DNA of 63,939 nt, taken from assembly GCA_029263475.1 (NCBI GenBank), contig JAJCXK010000031.1, forward strand, positions 1 through 63,939. The letters are read 5' to 3'. The DNA comes from Candidatus Nitrosopumilus sp. Its GTDB lineage: Archaea > Thermoproteota > Nitrososphaeria > Nitrososphaerales > Nitrosopumilaceae. The position numbers and the translations under genes are program-made. The notes beneath the pieces are model-generated. The model had not been told where the DNA came from and made no database searches. It saw nothing but the letters and a program-made list of their open reading frames with translations. Of this stretch, positions 33,056-41,290 are shown in pieces. Position 1 is the stretch's first letter; every line of letters starts with the position of its first letter.

Positions 33056-34030
33056 TCATTCTAAATTTAATACCTTTGGGAGCAGATGGATTGAATCAAG
33101 CACCAAAATAGCGTTATTTTGTTCAAATAGATCTAATTTTTCCAGGGGGTTTTTACTAGTGCCTATAATTCCGCAAAAAACAGTTTTGTGACCCAATTCA
33201 GTTACCCTTTTTGCCATTATGAAATCCTCCATAGAATCACCAACGTATAGGGTTGAAGCGCTGCTCATACCTTTGATGGAATCCAACAGGGGTTTAGGAT
33301 TAGGTTTTGCAAGTTCCCGGGATTCATCTTCAAGGAATACGGAATTCTTCAAGTCAAATGTTTCCAACATTTCTTTTAATGAATAACGTACAGATTCTTT
33401 GCCTCTGCCAGTCACCATTGCAATTTTGGAATTAAACTTTTTTTGCAATTTTTCAATTAAGGGATAGTTTAGGATTACATCGTCTTGTTCAATTAATCCG
33501 GGTTCGGAAAATTTTGAAGTATTTTTAAATAATTTCTGATATAGTTCAGGTCCATAAAAAAATTGATCAAATATTCTATATAGTGGATTTTGATCATGCG
33601 GTCCGGGATAAGACAGTATCTTTTTAATATTTGAAACATCGACTAAATTTTCAACATATTTTTCTACAGAGACAATGCCGCTAGAGTTAGAATTACCGAT
33701 CACATTAAAAATAAAGGTTGTCTGATCTTTTTTCAGTTTTTTTGCGGCAACCAAAGAGATTATTGCCGCATATGCCAAATCAACTTCATCGTTAAATCCT
33801 CCAGTGGATTTGAATCCATCGATGATTTTAAAGTCCACATCGATCGCATCGTCAATTTTTGCAAAGTTTTCCAAGACATGCCGAGTTGTTTTAATTATTG
33901 CCAGATCATATGATTTTGTGATATCAATTAAAACACCATCACAATCAAAAATTATAGCATCTATTTCATTTAGCATATGAATTCTAGAATCATCTACAAA
34001 AATTCCATCAGATTGTTTTGTTAGAGTCAT
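33056..34030 (-). CDS. HAD-family phosphatase within his operon, candidate histidinol-phosphatase
   Basis: The 324-residue haloacid-dehalogenase protein has motif I DCDGVL (nucleophile Asp), motif II TGRG, motif III lysine in AKPNPKP and motif IV VGDSMEDFIMA. A helical cap domain of about 130 residues lies between motifs I and II. It overlaps hisC by 4 bp and precedes hisB by 26 bp. Of the his steps, histidinol-phosphatase is the one with no other gene in this operon apart from HisE, and a HAD phosphatase is chemically suited. I recall the same HAD subfamily sitting beside or fused to IGPD in other lineages. Function assignment is inference. Confidence 0.85.
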   Translation of the reverse strand: MTLTKQSDGIFVDDSRIHMLNEIDAIIFDCDGVLIDITKSYDLAIIKTTRHVLENFAKIDDAIDVDFKIIDGFKSTGGFNDEVDLAYAAIISLVAAKKLKKDQTTFIFNVIGNSNSSGIVSVEKYVENLVDVSNIKKILSYPGPHDQNPLYRIFDQFFYGPELYQKLFKNTSKFSEPGLIEQDDVILNYPLIEKLQKKFNSKIAMVTGRGKESVRYSLKEMLETFDLKNSVFLEDESRELAKPNPKPLLDSIKGMSSASTLYVGDSMEDFIMAKRVTELGHKTVFCGIIGTSKNPLEKLDLFEQNNAILVLDSIHLLPKVLNLE

Positions 34031-35097
34031 CCTAGTAAATCACGAATGGCCAATAAGAATTTTGAATTCATTTCCTTGGTTCCAACAGTCACCCTTAGAC
34101 ATCCCTTATGATCACCGATTTTGCCTAGCTTACGAATTGAAATTCCTTGTTCAGCAAGTGCGGAATAGACACGTTTGTATGAACCCTGGGCGTCAAAAAG
34201 TACGAAATTAGCCTTAGAATCAAAGACTTCAAAGGTGTTATATTTCTGTAAAGTTTCAATAATTCTTTTTCTCTCAATTTTGATGATATCAACTGTATCT
34301 TTCATTAGATTCGATTTTTCCAGAGCTTGAATTCCAGATTCTATAGTGAGGGTACTAACAGGATACGGATATTGTATTACATTCATAAATGCATCAGTGA
34401 ATTTTGTATTTGCAATAAAGTATCCCAACCTCAGACCTGCCAAACCAAATGATTTTGAAAGAGTTTGAACTACTATCAAATTTTTACAAGTTTTGACCAT
34501 CTGTGAGAAAGAATATTCACTAAATTCACCATAAGCCTCATCAATTATCACAAGACCGTTGAAAGATTTGACAAGTTTTTGAAGTTCGTTTTTTGGAAAT
34601 TGGAATCCTGTGGGATTGTTAGGGGAATCAAGATAGAGAATATCGGCATTTTTAGATTGTGTTATAAAATCTTCAACATCTAATTTCATATCATTGGAAA
34701 AGAGGATCGCAATTAGCGGTATGCCATAAAGCTTACAACGTTCTTCGAAAAACCCAAACGTAGGTTTGGAAGTAAGGATTGTGGTTTCCTTTGATGCAAA
34801 ATTTGAAAGAATTAGATCTAAAATTTGATCAGAGCCATTACCGATTCCAATCATTGAAGAAGGCATTTTGATAAATTTGGATATCATGCGGATTAACCGC
34901 TCAACTCCACCAAGCGGATATTCCCTTATGTCAGAAGTTCTTCTTGCAGATGAAATTATATCGTTTTGAAATTGTTTTGAAATGACATAGTTCTCATTTG
35001 AATCAAGCTTCACCGAATCTTGAATTAGTTCAGGTTTTTGATAACCGCCAATTGACGAAATCTTTTCTGTTTTTTCTTCAAACCAGCCTTCATTCAT
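34027..35097 (-). CDS. hisC: Histidinol-phosphate aminotransferase
   Basis: A PLP class I/II aminotransferase making histidinol phosphate. The sequence shows LDSNENYV near the N-terminus, IGNGSDQI, YLDSPNNPTG, IIDEAYGEF, the PLP lysine in TLSKSFGLAGLRLGY and the C-terminal LRVTVGT arginine. It has 356 residues, normal length. It overlaps hisD and the HAD gene by 4 bp each. A distant homolog, the cobC-like gene at 59559, lies elsewhere in the window. Confidence 0.95.
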   Translation of the reverse strand: MNEGWFEEKTEKISSIGGYQKPELIQDSVKLDSNENYVISKQFQNDIISSARRTSDIREYPLGGVERLIRMISKFIKMPSSMIGIGNGSDQILDLILSNFASKETTILTSKPTFGFFEERCKLYGIPLIAILFSNDMKLDVEDFITQSKNADILYLDSPNNPTGFQFPKNELQKLVKSFNGLVIIDEAYGEFSEYSFSQMVKTCKNLIVVQTLSKSFGLAGLRLGYFIANTKFTDAFMNVIQYPYPVSTLTIESGIQALEKSNLMKDTVDIIKIERKRIIETLQKYNTFEVFDSKANFVLFDAQGSYKRVYSALAEQGISIRKLGKIGDHKGCLRVTVGTKEMNSKFLLAIRDLLG

Positions 35098-36365
35098 TCC
35101 AATCTGCCCCTTACTGCCTCATAATGATTAGAAAGTCCTTCGGCTTTTGTCAAGACTTTGATATATTTTGAAATTTTAGATAATGAGGATTTGGAGGAAG
35201 TCACTTCAGTGCTAATCTTAACAAAATCCAGAGCAGACAATGAGCCTCTAATTTTTCCAAATCCGTTAGTAGGAAGAACGTGATTTGAGCCTAAAATATA
35301 ATCACTGGCAGATGAGGGAGTGTCATCTCCTAACAGTACAAGTCCGGGAGAGACAATTTTTGCGGCAAGGGATTTAGGGTTTTTGGTCATTATTTGCAGG
35401 TGTTCAGGAGCCAAAATATTGGCAATTTTTATCATGGTAAAACGGTTCTTACAGATTCCAATAAACCCATTGTTTTTTAAGCTCGTTTTAACAAAAGCAT
35501 TTCTTTCAACATTTGGAATTAATTCAGAAAGTATATCGTTGACTGACTTAGCAAGCTTTTCAGAAGTTGTAATTAAATAACAAAAAGTATCATTACTGTG
35601 CTCAGCTTGGGAAATTAGATCTAACGCGATGAATTTTGGATTGGCAGAACTGTCAGCTATGATTCCCAATTCAGTAGGACCCGCAAGCATGTCAATTCCA
35701 GTCCGAACACATACGATGGATTTAGCGGCAGTTACAAATGCTCCGCCCGGACCAACAATTTTGTCAACCTTAGGAATACTTTTGCTGCCAAATGATAATG
35801 CAGCAATTGATTGTACGCCACCTGTTTTGTAAATTTCATCAGCACCACAGATATCTGCAGTGACAATAGTCAACGGATCAATCTTTCCATCAGAATTTGG
35901 AGGAGATACTACGACAATTCTTTTTACACCTGCAATTTTTGCCGGAACCACAGACATGATTACGGAGCTAGGATATCTTGCCAGACCGCCTGGAACATAA
36001 CATCCCACATTTTCTATAGGAATGAATTTTTTAGAGATTTTTATTCCATCATTGTTTATTGAAATATCTTTCAACAGGGATTTGATCCTAGATTCGGTTT
36101 TTGCAAGTCTAGATTTTGCCAAACGTAATGCATCAAGTTCAGTTTTTGAAACTTTTGAATATGCATTTTTTATTTCCATTTTAGATACACGTAACGATGA
36201 AATATTTGCACCAGTAAACTTTTTTTCATATTTTCTGATTGCGACATCTCCATTTTTTTGAACATTTTTGAGAATAGATTCAACTATTGTTTTGCTATTT
36301 TGGGATGGTTTAGGAAGAATTTGTGTAGCAAACTTTTGAATGTTATTTATTTTGATTATTCTCAT
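35094..36365 (-). CDS. hisD: Histidinol dehydrogenase
   Basis: This zinc enzyme performs the last two oxidations to histidine. It shows ENVGCYVPGGLARYPSSVIM, the KIVGPGGAFVTAAK segment, the AGPTELGIIAD motif, DLISQAEHSND (zinc Gln-His) and APEHLQ. The ATG at 36365 overlaps the hisG stop; a TTG three bases earlier is less likely. It is 423 residues and full length. Confidence 0.95.
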   Translation of the reverse strand: MRIIKINNIQKFATQILPKPSQNSKTIVESILKNVQKNGDVAIRKYEKKFTGANISSLRVSKMEIKNAYSKVSKTELDALRLAKSRLAKTESRIKSLLKDISINNDGIKISKKFIPIENVGCYVPGGLARYPSSVIMSVVPAKIAGVKRIVVVSPPNSDGKIDPLTIVTADICGADEIYKTGGVQSIAALSFGSKSIPKVDKIVGPGGAFVTAAKSIVCVRTGIDMLAGPTELGIIADSSANPKFIALDLISQAEHSNDTFCYLITTSEKLAKSVNDILSELIPNVERNAFVKTSLKNNGFIGICKNRFTMIKIANILAPEHLQIMTKNPKSLAAKIVSPGLVLLGDDTPSSASDYILGSNHVLPTNGFGKIRGSLSALDFVKISTEVTSSKSSLSKISKYIKVLTKAEGLSNHYEAVRGRLE

Positions 36366-37342
36366 CAATTTTCTTCGTCACGCTTTATCTCCTCAAGTTC
36401 AAGTATTTGTCTAGGTTCATGAACCACAAGACCCTGAGCAATTCTCCTCAGATTAGGAATAAGTTTGTGAAATTCCTCTTTTCTTATGACTGTGTTTACT
36501 CCAAACCACCCTTGTTCGCTTAGTGGACTTATCGTAGGTTTCTTGAGAGAAGGCATCTGCGTCAAAAGTTTCTTTAAGTTTTTTTCTTCAACATTAAGAT
36601 AAATGTGTAAAAACTTTCTGCCGTGAACTGCACCTTTCATTAACGTTACAATGTCAAATATTTTTTCACGCTTTTTTGGATCCTTTAATGACTTTTTGTT
36701 CACAATCAAGTGAGCAGTAGACGTAAGAACCTCATCTACAATCTTGAGCTTATTTTGCTTTAGAGTAGTACCGGTTTCCGTGACATCCATTATTGCATCG
36801 ACGTCCTCAGGAGGTTTTGCCTCAGTTGCACCAAATGACAAATGAATCTGTACATTCTTGTTAGTTCCCAATCGCATCCAAGGAGTTACAATCAGTGGAT
36901 CTTTTGAACCATAGTATTTCTTGTAGGATTTGCATTGTTTTAAAAAGTTAGAAGCAGTGGTAAGATATTCAGAAGAGATCCGCAGTATTTTTTTCTTTTT
37001 TCCATAATCTGCAATCATCGCATCAAGATTCTTGTAACCATATTTTTCAGGAAAGGCGATAACCAATCTGATCTTTCCATATTCTAAATCTAAGATAGGC
37101 TCAACATCAGAATTTGTTTCGCCAACCCAATCTTTACCTGTAATTCCCACATCATACAGCCCTTCGGCTACCAGAGTTGGAATTTCTTGAGGACGAAGCA
37201 TCTTGACAACAATGTTTGGATCATCCAGGTATACCCTGTATGTTCTGTTTTTTCTATTTACTTTTGTCCAAGATCTTTCTAACAATTTGAAAGTGGCAGC
37301 CTCAAGGCTTCCTTTAGGAATAGCAAACTTTACTTCAGACAT
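36365..37342 (-). CDS. hisG: ATP phosphoribosyltransferase (long form)
   Basis: First and feedback-controlled step of histidine synthesis. The 325-residue chain has the catalytic periplasmic-binding-type domains (FAIPKGSLE, YDVGITGKDWV, the PRPP loop in DAIMDVTETGTTL) followed by a C-terminal roughly 80-residue ferredoxin-like domain. It is thus the self-sufficient long form and needs no HisZ. The ATG at 37342 is 25 bp after a clear TATA box, so it leads the operon. Confidence 0.95.
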   Translation of the reverse strand: MSEVKFAIPKGSLEAATFKLLERSWTKVNRKNRTYRVYLDDPNIVVKMLRPQEIPTLVAEGLYDVGITGKDWVGETNSDVEPILDLEYGKIRLVIAFPEKYGYKNLDAMIADYGKKKKILRISSEYLTTASNFLKQCKSYKKYYGSKDPLIVTPWMRLGTNKNVQIHLSFGATEAKPPEDVDAIMDVTETGTTLKQNKLKIVDEVLTSTAHLIVNKKSLKDPKKREKIFDIVTLMKGAVHGRKFLHIYLNVEEKNLKKLLTQMPSLKKPTISPLSEQGWFGVNTVIRKEEFHKLIPNLRRIAQGLVVHEPRQILELEEIKRDEEN

Positions 37343-37365
37343 TTTCAATTTTTTTCGACTTTTTA

Positions 37366-37375
37366 TCTATATAAT
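37366..37375 (-). promoter_or_regulatory. TATA box of his operon
   Basis: Minus-strand ATTATATAGA lies about 25-33 bp before hisG ATG 37342, in the 40-bp gap after the HMG-CoA reductase stop. It suggests the nine his genes start here rather than only by read-through. Confidence 0.55.
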
Positions 37376-37382
37376 AGCATGT

Positions 37383-38639
37383 TTAAATTTGCTCAAGTAA
37401 TTCTTTAGCCCTGTCAAGCGAAATTTTCTTTTCTTCAATCATTTTTTGGACAATCTCATCTATTTGTCCAGGAGCAGATCCTGCAGCTGCAGCCAGATTT
37501 CTGGCATGTAGACGCATGTGCCCTTTTTGAATTCCTTCTGTAGCAAGAGCTCTAATTGCACTGTAATTTTGAGCCAGGCCAGTGGCTGCCATCACACATG
37601 CAAGTTCCTGTGCGGATGAAACACCAAGAATTTTTGCACAGACTTTAGCCACAGAATGAACATTTGCGATTCCACCAACAATGCCTACCGAAAGAGGAAT
37701 TTCCAAGGTTCCTATCAGATTCCCATCATTATCTTTGCTCCATTTACTTAGAGAGCGATATTTACCAGACTTTGCAGCATATGCGTTTGCTGCAGCTTCT
37801 ATAGCCCTACTGTCCTGACCAACTGCGTTTGCTGCAGCAATAGTTCCATTCATGACACCTTTATTGTGAGTGACTGCACGATAGACATCATTATCGGCAA
37901 ATTCAAATGCTGCAATAATATTATCAACCACTTTTTCTCCACCAACCGCATTTTTTTCAAATACGGCCTTTGCTTTTACAAGTCTTCGAGTAGAATAATT
38001 GGACAGTATTCGAAGCAGGGCTCTACCTCCGGTTATCTTTTCAATCAAAGGAGAAACAGCTTCGCACATAGTATTGGTGACATTGGCACCCATGGCATCG
38101 CCAACGTCAATTAACAGCTCCACAATGAGCATTTTTCCAGACGGAGCGTCAATCTCTTTGCAAGATATCTCTTTTGCACCTTTGCCCATTTTTGACAGGG
38201 TATTACTTTTGGAATTAGCTAGCAGAAGAATTTCGTTTAAATGATTTTTGATTTGTGGAATCGCGAAAGAAACATCAACATCTAACATCTGTATTTGGCC
38301 AATACTAAAAGACTCATCAGCTGAGACTTCAAATCCGCCTTTTATTCGCGCTACTTTTGCACCTTTTGACGCAGCTGCGATTACAGAAGGTTCTTCAATC
38401 ACCATTGGAACGACATAGTCTTTTCCGTTAATCTTAAAGTTTGTGGCAATTCCCAACGGAAGTGTAAATGTGCCAATTGCATTTTCAATCATCTTATCTG
38501 CTTTATCAAATGAAACTCCCCCGTCATCACTTTGTAAAACATCTAACTCTTCACCAGTTAAACTTGCAAAGCTAGCAACAATGTCCAGTCTATCTTTTCT
38601 AGATTTTTCAAAAAATTTGGAAAATGATGAGTCAGGCAT
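37383..38639 (-). CDS. hmgA: HMG-CoA reductase, class II
   Basis: The committed mevalonate enzyme for archaeal isoprenoid lipids. The 418-residue protein matches the class II (Pseudomonas mevalonii) form: ENAIGTFTLPLGIATNF, VEEPSV-like IEEPSVIAAAS, DAMGANVTNTMCEAV, THNKGVMNGT, DGNLIGTLEIP, and a C-terminal GHMRLHARN histidine. Class I archaeal enzymes look different. It has no membrane segments. The sugar dehydrogenase gene ends 1 nt before its start, so the two are co-transcribed. The class II form in an archaeon implies an old transfer from bacteria. Confidence 0.93.
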   Translation of the reverse strand: MPDSSFSKFFEKSRKDRLDIVASFASLTGEELDVLQSDDGGVSFDKADKMIENAIGTFTLPLGIATNFKINGKDYVVPMVIEEPSVIAAASKGAKVARIKGGFEVSADESFSIGQIQMLDVDVSFAIPQIKNHLNEILLLANSKSNTLSKMGKGAKEISCKEIDAPSGKMLIVELLIDVGDAMGANVTNTMCEAVSPLIEKITGGRALLRILSNYSTRRLVKAKAVFEKNAVGGEKVVDNIIAAFEFADNDVYRAVTHNKGVMNGTIAAANAVGQDSRAIEAAANAYAAKSGKYRSLSKWSKDNDGNLIGTLEIPLSVGIVGGIANVHSVAKVCAKILGVSSAQELACVMAATGLAQNYSAIRALATEGIQKGHMRLHARNLAAAAGSAPGQIDEIVQKMIEEKKISLDRAKELLEQI

Positions 38640-38640
38640 T

Positions 38641-39732
38641 TTATTTCAATATCCTCAGCAATTTATCATCCATACTATCTGGAAAACCCTTCCCATCAGT
38701 ATTAGAAGTAATTACATAAAGACTTCCGTCAGTATCCTGTACCACATCACGAATACGTCCTATGCCACTAAGAATGGATTTTTGAGAACTTAATCCCTCT
38801 TCAAAATCCAACTGGTATAGATTAGTAGATCTCATGGATGCCATTATGAACGAAGATTCAAAATCAATAATATCTCCAGAATAAAACAAAATACCTCCAG
38901 GTTCTATACTTGGATCATAGCAAAGAACGGCATTTTCAAAACTTTCACCCCCCGAGCATTCTTGTTCAGGCCATCCGTAGTTTTTTCCAGGCTGAATTAA
39001 GTTAATTTCATCATTTTTTTCAGGTCCAAATTCTGCTGCAAACATATTCCCATCACCATCCCAGGTCATTCCTTGTGGATTTCTATGTCCCAATGAATAA
39101 ACAGGCGAACCGTCAAAGGGATTATCGCTTGGAATAGAACCGTCATCATTGAGTCTTAAAATTTTTCCAGATAATGAATTCAGATCTTGAGGTAGATGAG
39201 ACGCCTCAGATATAGTACCCGTACCTACATACAGTTTTTCATCAGGTCCGAATTTGATAAAGCCGCCGTTTGTAAAAGAAGAGCCCGGAATCCGATCAAA
39301 TATGGTTTCTGCATCTTGTAGTTTATTCTCAGATTCAGTTATTCTCAAAATCTTATTCCACAGATTTCCGTTTTCATGATATGTCAAAAACACGTAGATG
39401 TAATGGTTATCTGCAAAATTTGGATGCAATGCGATCCCCAACAATCCGCCATCAAACACATCAGCAGGACGCAATGCAGCTAGGGGGGATTCCAATAAAA
39501 CATTGTTTTGAATTACTCTAATCAGGCCATCCTTTTCAGTAACAAAAATCCTATCATCATAAACAGCTACGGCACGAGGCTTGTCGAGATTTTCAGCCAG
39601 AATAATTACAAAATCACTTTCAGAATTGGAATTGGGTACAGGTAATGGAATTGGATCAGATGGTGAAGTTAAAACAAATACCGAGAACACTATGGCAACT
39701 GCAACAACAATAATCTGAATTTTCTTATCCAC
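38641..39732 (-). CDS. PQQ-dependent sugar dehydrogenase family beta-propeller
   Basis: The 363-residue protein has an N-terminal signal/anchor helix (about residues 4-24) and a six-bladed GDH-B/Asd-type propeller. Recognisable elements are GLLGIALHPNF, the catalytic histidine in LGHRNPQGMTWD, and EFGPEKNDEINLI with KNYGWPE. It would face the outside and oxidise sugars or aldoses, or serve as a structural propeller. No PQQ synthesis genes are in the window, so the cofactor is unknown. It is joined to hmgA by a 1-nt gap. Confidence 0.88.
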   Translation of the reverse strand: MDKKIQIIVVAVAIVFSVFVLTSPSDPIPLPVPNSNSESDFVIILAENLDKPRAVAVYDDRIFVTEKDGLIRVIQNNVLLESPLAALRPADVFDGGLLGIALHPNFADNHYIYVFLTYHENGNLWNKILRITESENKLQDAETIFDRIPGSSFTNGGFIKFGPDEKLYVGTGTISEASHLPQDLNSLSGKILRLNDDGSIPSDNPFDGSPVYSLGHRNPQGMTWDGDGNMFAAEFGPEKNDEINLIQPGKNYGWPEQECSGGESFENAVLCYDPSIEPGGILFYSGDIIDFESSFIMASMRSTNLYQLDFEEGLSSQKSILSGIGRIRDVVQDTDGSLYVITSNTDGKGFPDSMDDKLLRILK

Positions 39733-39784
39733 AAAAAGATAATCTTTTCAGATCATATTAATTACTTTCAAGAATTTGATAAAG

Positions 39785-39791
39785 CGTATAT
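39785..39791 (+). promoter_or_regulatory. TATA box of initiator tRNA gene
   Basis: GTATATA lies 25-31 bp before the tRNA 5' end at 39816, the canonical archaeal spacing for a tRNA promoter. Confidence 0.55.
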
Positions 39792-39815
39792 ACGGCTGAA
39801 ACTTCATTTATCTTC

Positions 39816-39890
39816 AGCGGGGTGGGGAAGTCAGGTCATCCCGGCGGGCTCATAACCCGCAAATCAGTAGTTCAAATCTACTCCCCGCTA
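39816..39890 (+). tRNA. Initiator tRNA-Met (anticodon CAT)
   Basis: The 75-nt gene pairs AGCGGGG with CCCCGCT in a perfect seven-pair acceptor stem beginning with the A1-U72 pair typical of archaeal initiators. The anticodon arm GCGGG-CTCATAA-CCCGC carries the three consecutive G-C pairs that mark initiator tRNAs. There is no intron, and the CCA is not encoded. Its 3' end lies 1 nt from the stop codon of convergent tiaS. Confidence 0.95.
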
Positions 39891-39891
39891 T

Positions 39892-41220
39892 CTACTTTCC
39901 ATAAACACAAAACCATGAAAGAGATTCATCGAAATCTGTAACATTGTTAACAATTCCAATACGTTGTAATGGTCTAGTTAGGTGTCTATGCGCAGATATT
40001 TTTGGAAGATAAAGTTGCTTTTGGATTTTTCTTGGAATTTCATTGAAAATCTTTTTTGAATCTTTTTTTCCACAACGAACACATTGAAATCCTTGATTCT
40101 TGCCTTTGGACTTCATTTTCTTGTGACATTTCTTGCAATAGGGATTTGATGTAGAGGTATTTTTTTCAAGAGCAATGATATCAAGAAATTCCAGATTTAT
40201 GACTCGAGGGAAATTTTTTGATGCCTTTCTGACCCCTCCCCCCACACATATTTTATCACCTTTTATCAAATTTGAAGCAATAGTTGAAATTCCTGTAGGT
40301 TTGTAAACAGCACACCAAAACTCATGGTTTTGAGAAACAATTTTGAAAAATACATGACCTCCCCTGACAGCTTTTGGAATACTAGATACAATGCCCGTAA
40401 TTTTTCCAGATGCGTATGGCTTCATGTTTTCAGAATTTAACTCATTTTTCAAATGATCACCAGTTCCCTGATTAGATTTGAAAATCATGTGACCGTCTAG
40501 TTTTTCATCACTTTTCAGAATCGTGGTAGCATGAAGTAATGAACGAACATTCTCACCCCGAATCCCATAAAAAACAGGATCAGGTCCATGTGGCATAATT
40601 AAAATTCGTCCTTTCTCAGTGTCAAAGCTGTTAAATGTGCTGGGAGAAGTTTCTTCCTGCATAGTTTTCACACTTTCAGTAGAAATTTTTCTTTCTTTTC
40701 CAAATTTGGGTTTTTTACGATAACTCAAAAGTTCCAGAGTATGATCATGGAAATCATATCCTATTGCACCTATTGCACCTACCAATCCTTGACCATTTCC
40801 CTGAAAATAGACTTCCAAATTATTTCGTTTAGCAAATTTTTTTGCATTGTTTCTATTAATTAATTGCCACAAAGCCAAATTACTGAATTTGATAAATTCA
40901 GATGGAATGGAATCACTTTCAAGGAAAACCAATCCAGGATTTGCACCGTTTTCAGTATCAGAGTATTTTGAAACGAAGTTTTTAATTTGATTTTTAACTT
41001 TGGAAGGATTTTTTGTTTTTATTTTCATGGAGACTGCCCCGTTTCCTCTTGTTTTCCATGGAATGTTAGGATTAAATCTGATTAATCTTGGAAAATCAAG
41101 AAATACAGTTTGCTGTTTTTGAAGTAAATCAACGATTTTGTAAGCTAAGAATGTTGTACACATGCCTTTTGGAGAATCAGTATCATCAAATCCAATGTTT
41201 AGAACAATCTCATCGTTCAT
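39892..41220 (-). CDS. tiaS: tRNA(Ile2) 2-agmatinylcytidine synthetase
   Basis: TiaS attaches agmatine to C34 of tRNA-Ile2 so that its CAU anticodon reads AUA. The sequence opens with the DDTDS motif (about residues 11-16), then PRLIRFNPNIPWKTRGNG, IGYDFHDHT, and MPHGPDPVFYGIRGE, and carries a C-terminal OB-fold plus zinc ribbon (CKKCHKK, CVRCG). The 442 residues are full length. It ends 1 nt from the initiator tRNA gene, whose anticodon is also CAU and must not be modified. Confidence 0.95.
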   Translation of the reverse strand: MNDEIVLNIGFDDTDSPKGMCTTFLAYKIVDLLQKQQTVFLDFPRLIRFNPNIPWKTRGNGAVSMKIKTKNPSKVKNQIKNFVSKYSDTENGANPGLVFLESDSIPSEFIKFSNLALWQLINRNNAKKFAKRNNLEVYFQGNGQGLVGAIGAIGYDFHDHTLELLSYRKKPKFGKERKISTESVKTMQEETSPSTFNSFDTEKGRILIMPHGPDPVFYGIRGENVRSLLHATTILKSDEKLDGHMIFKSNQGTGDHLKNELNSENMKPYASGKITGIVSSIPKAVRGGHVFFKIVSQNHEFWCAVYKPTGISTIASNLIKGDKICVGGGVRKASKNFPRVINLEFLDIIALEKNTSTSNPYCKKCHKKMKSKGKNQGFQCVRCGKKDSKKIFNEIPRKIQKQLYLPKISAHRHLTRPLQRIGIVNNVTDFDESLSWFCVYGK

Positions 41221-41290
41221 AATTCAGCATCACAACTGAGACATTTTTAGTTGTTGCACGGTTCAATTGATTTAAATTAATAACTCCACG

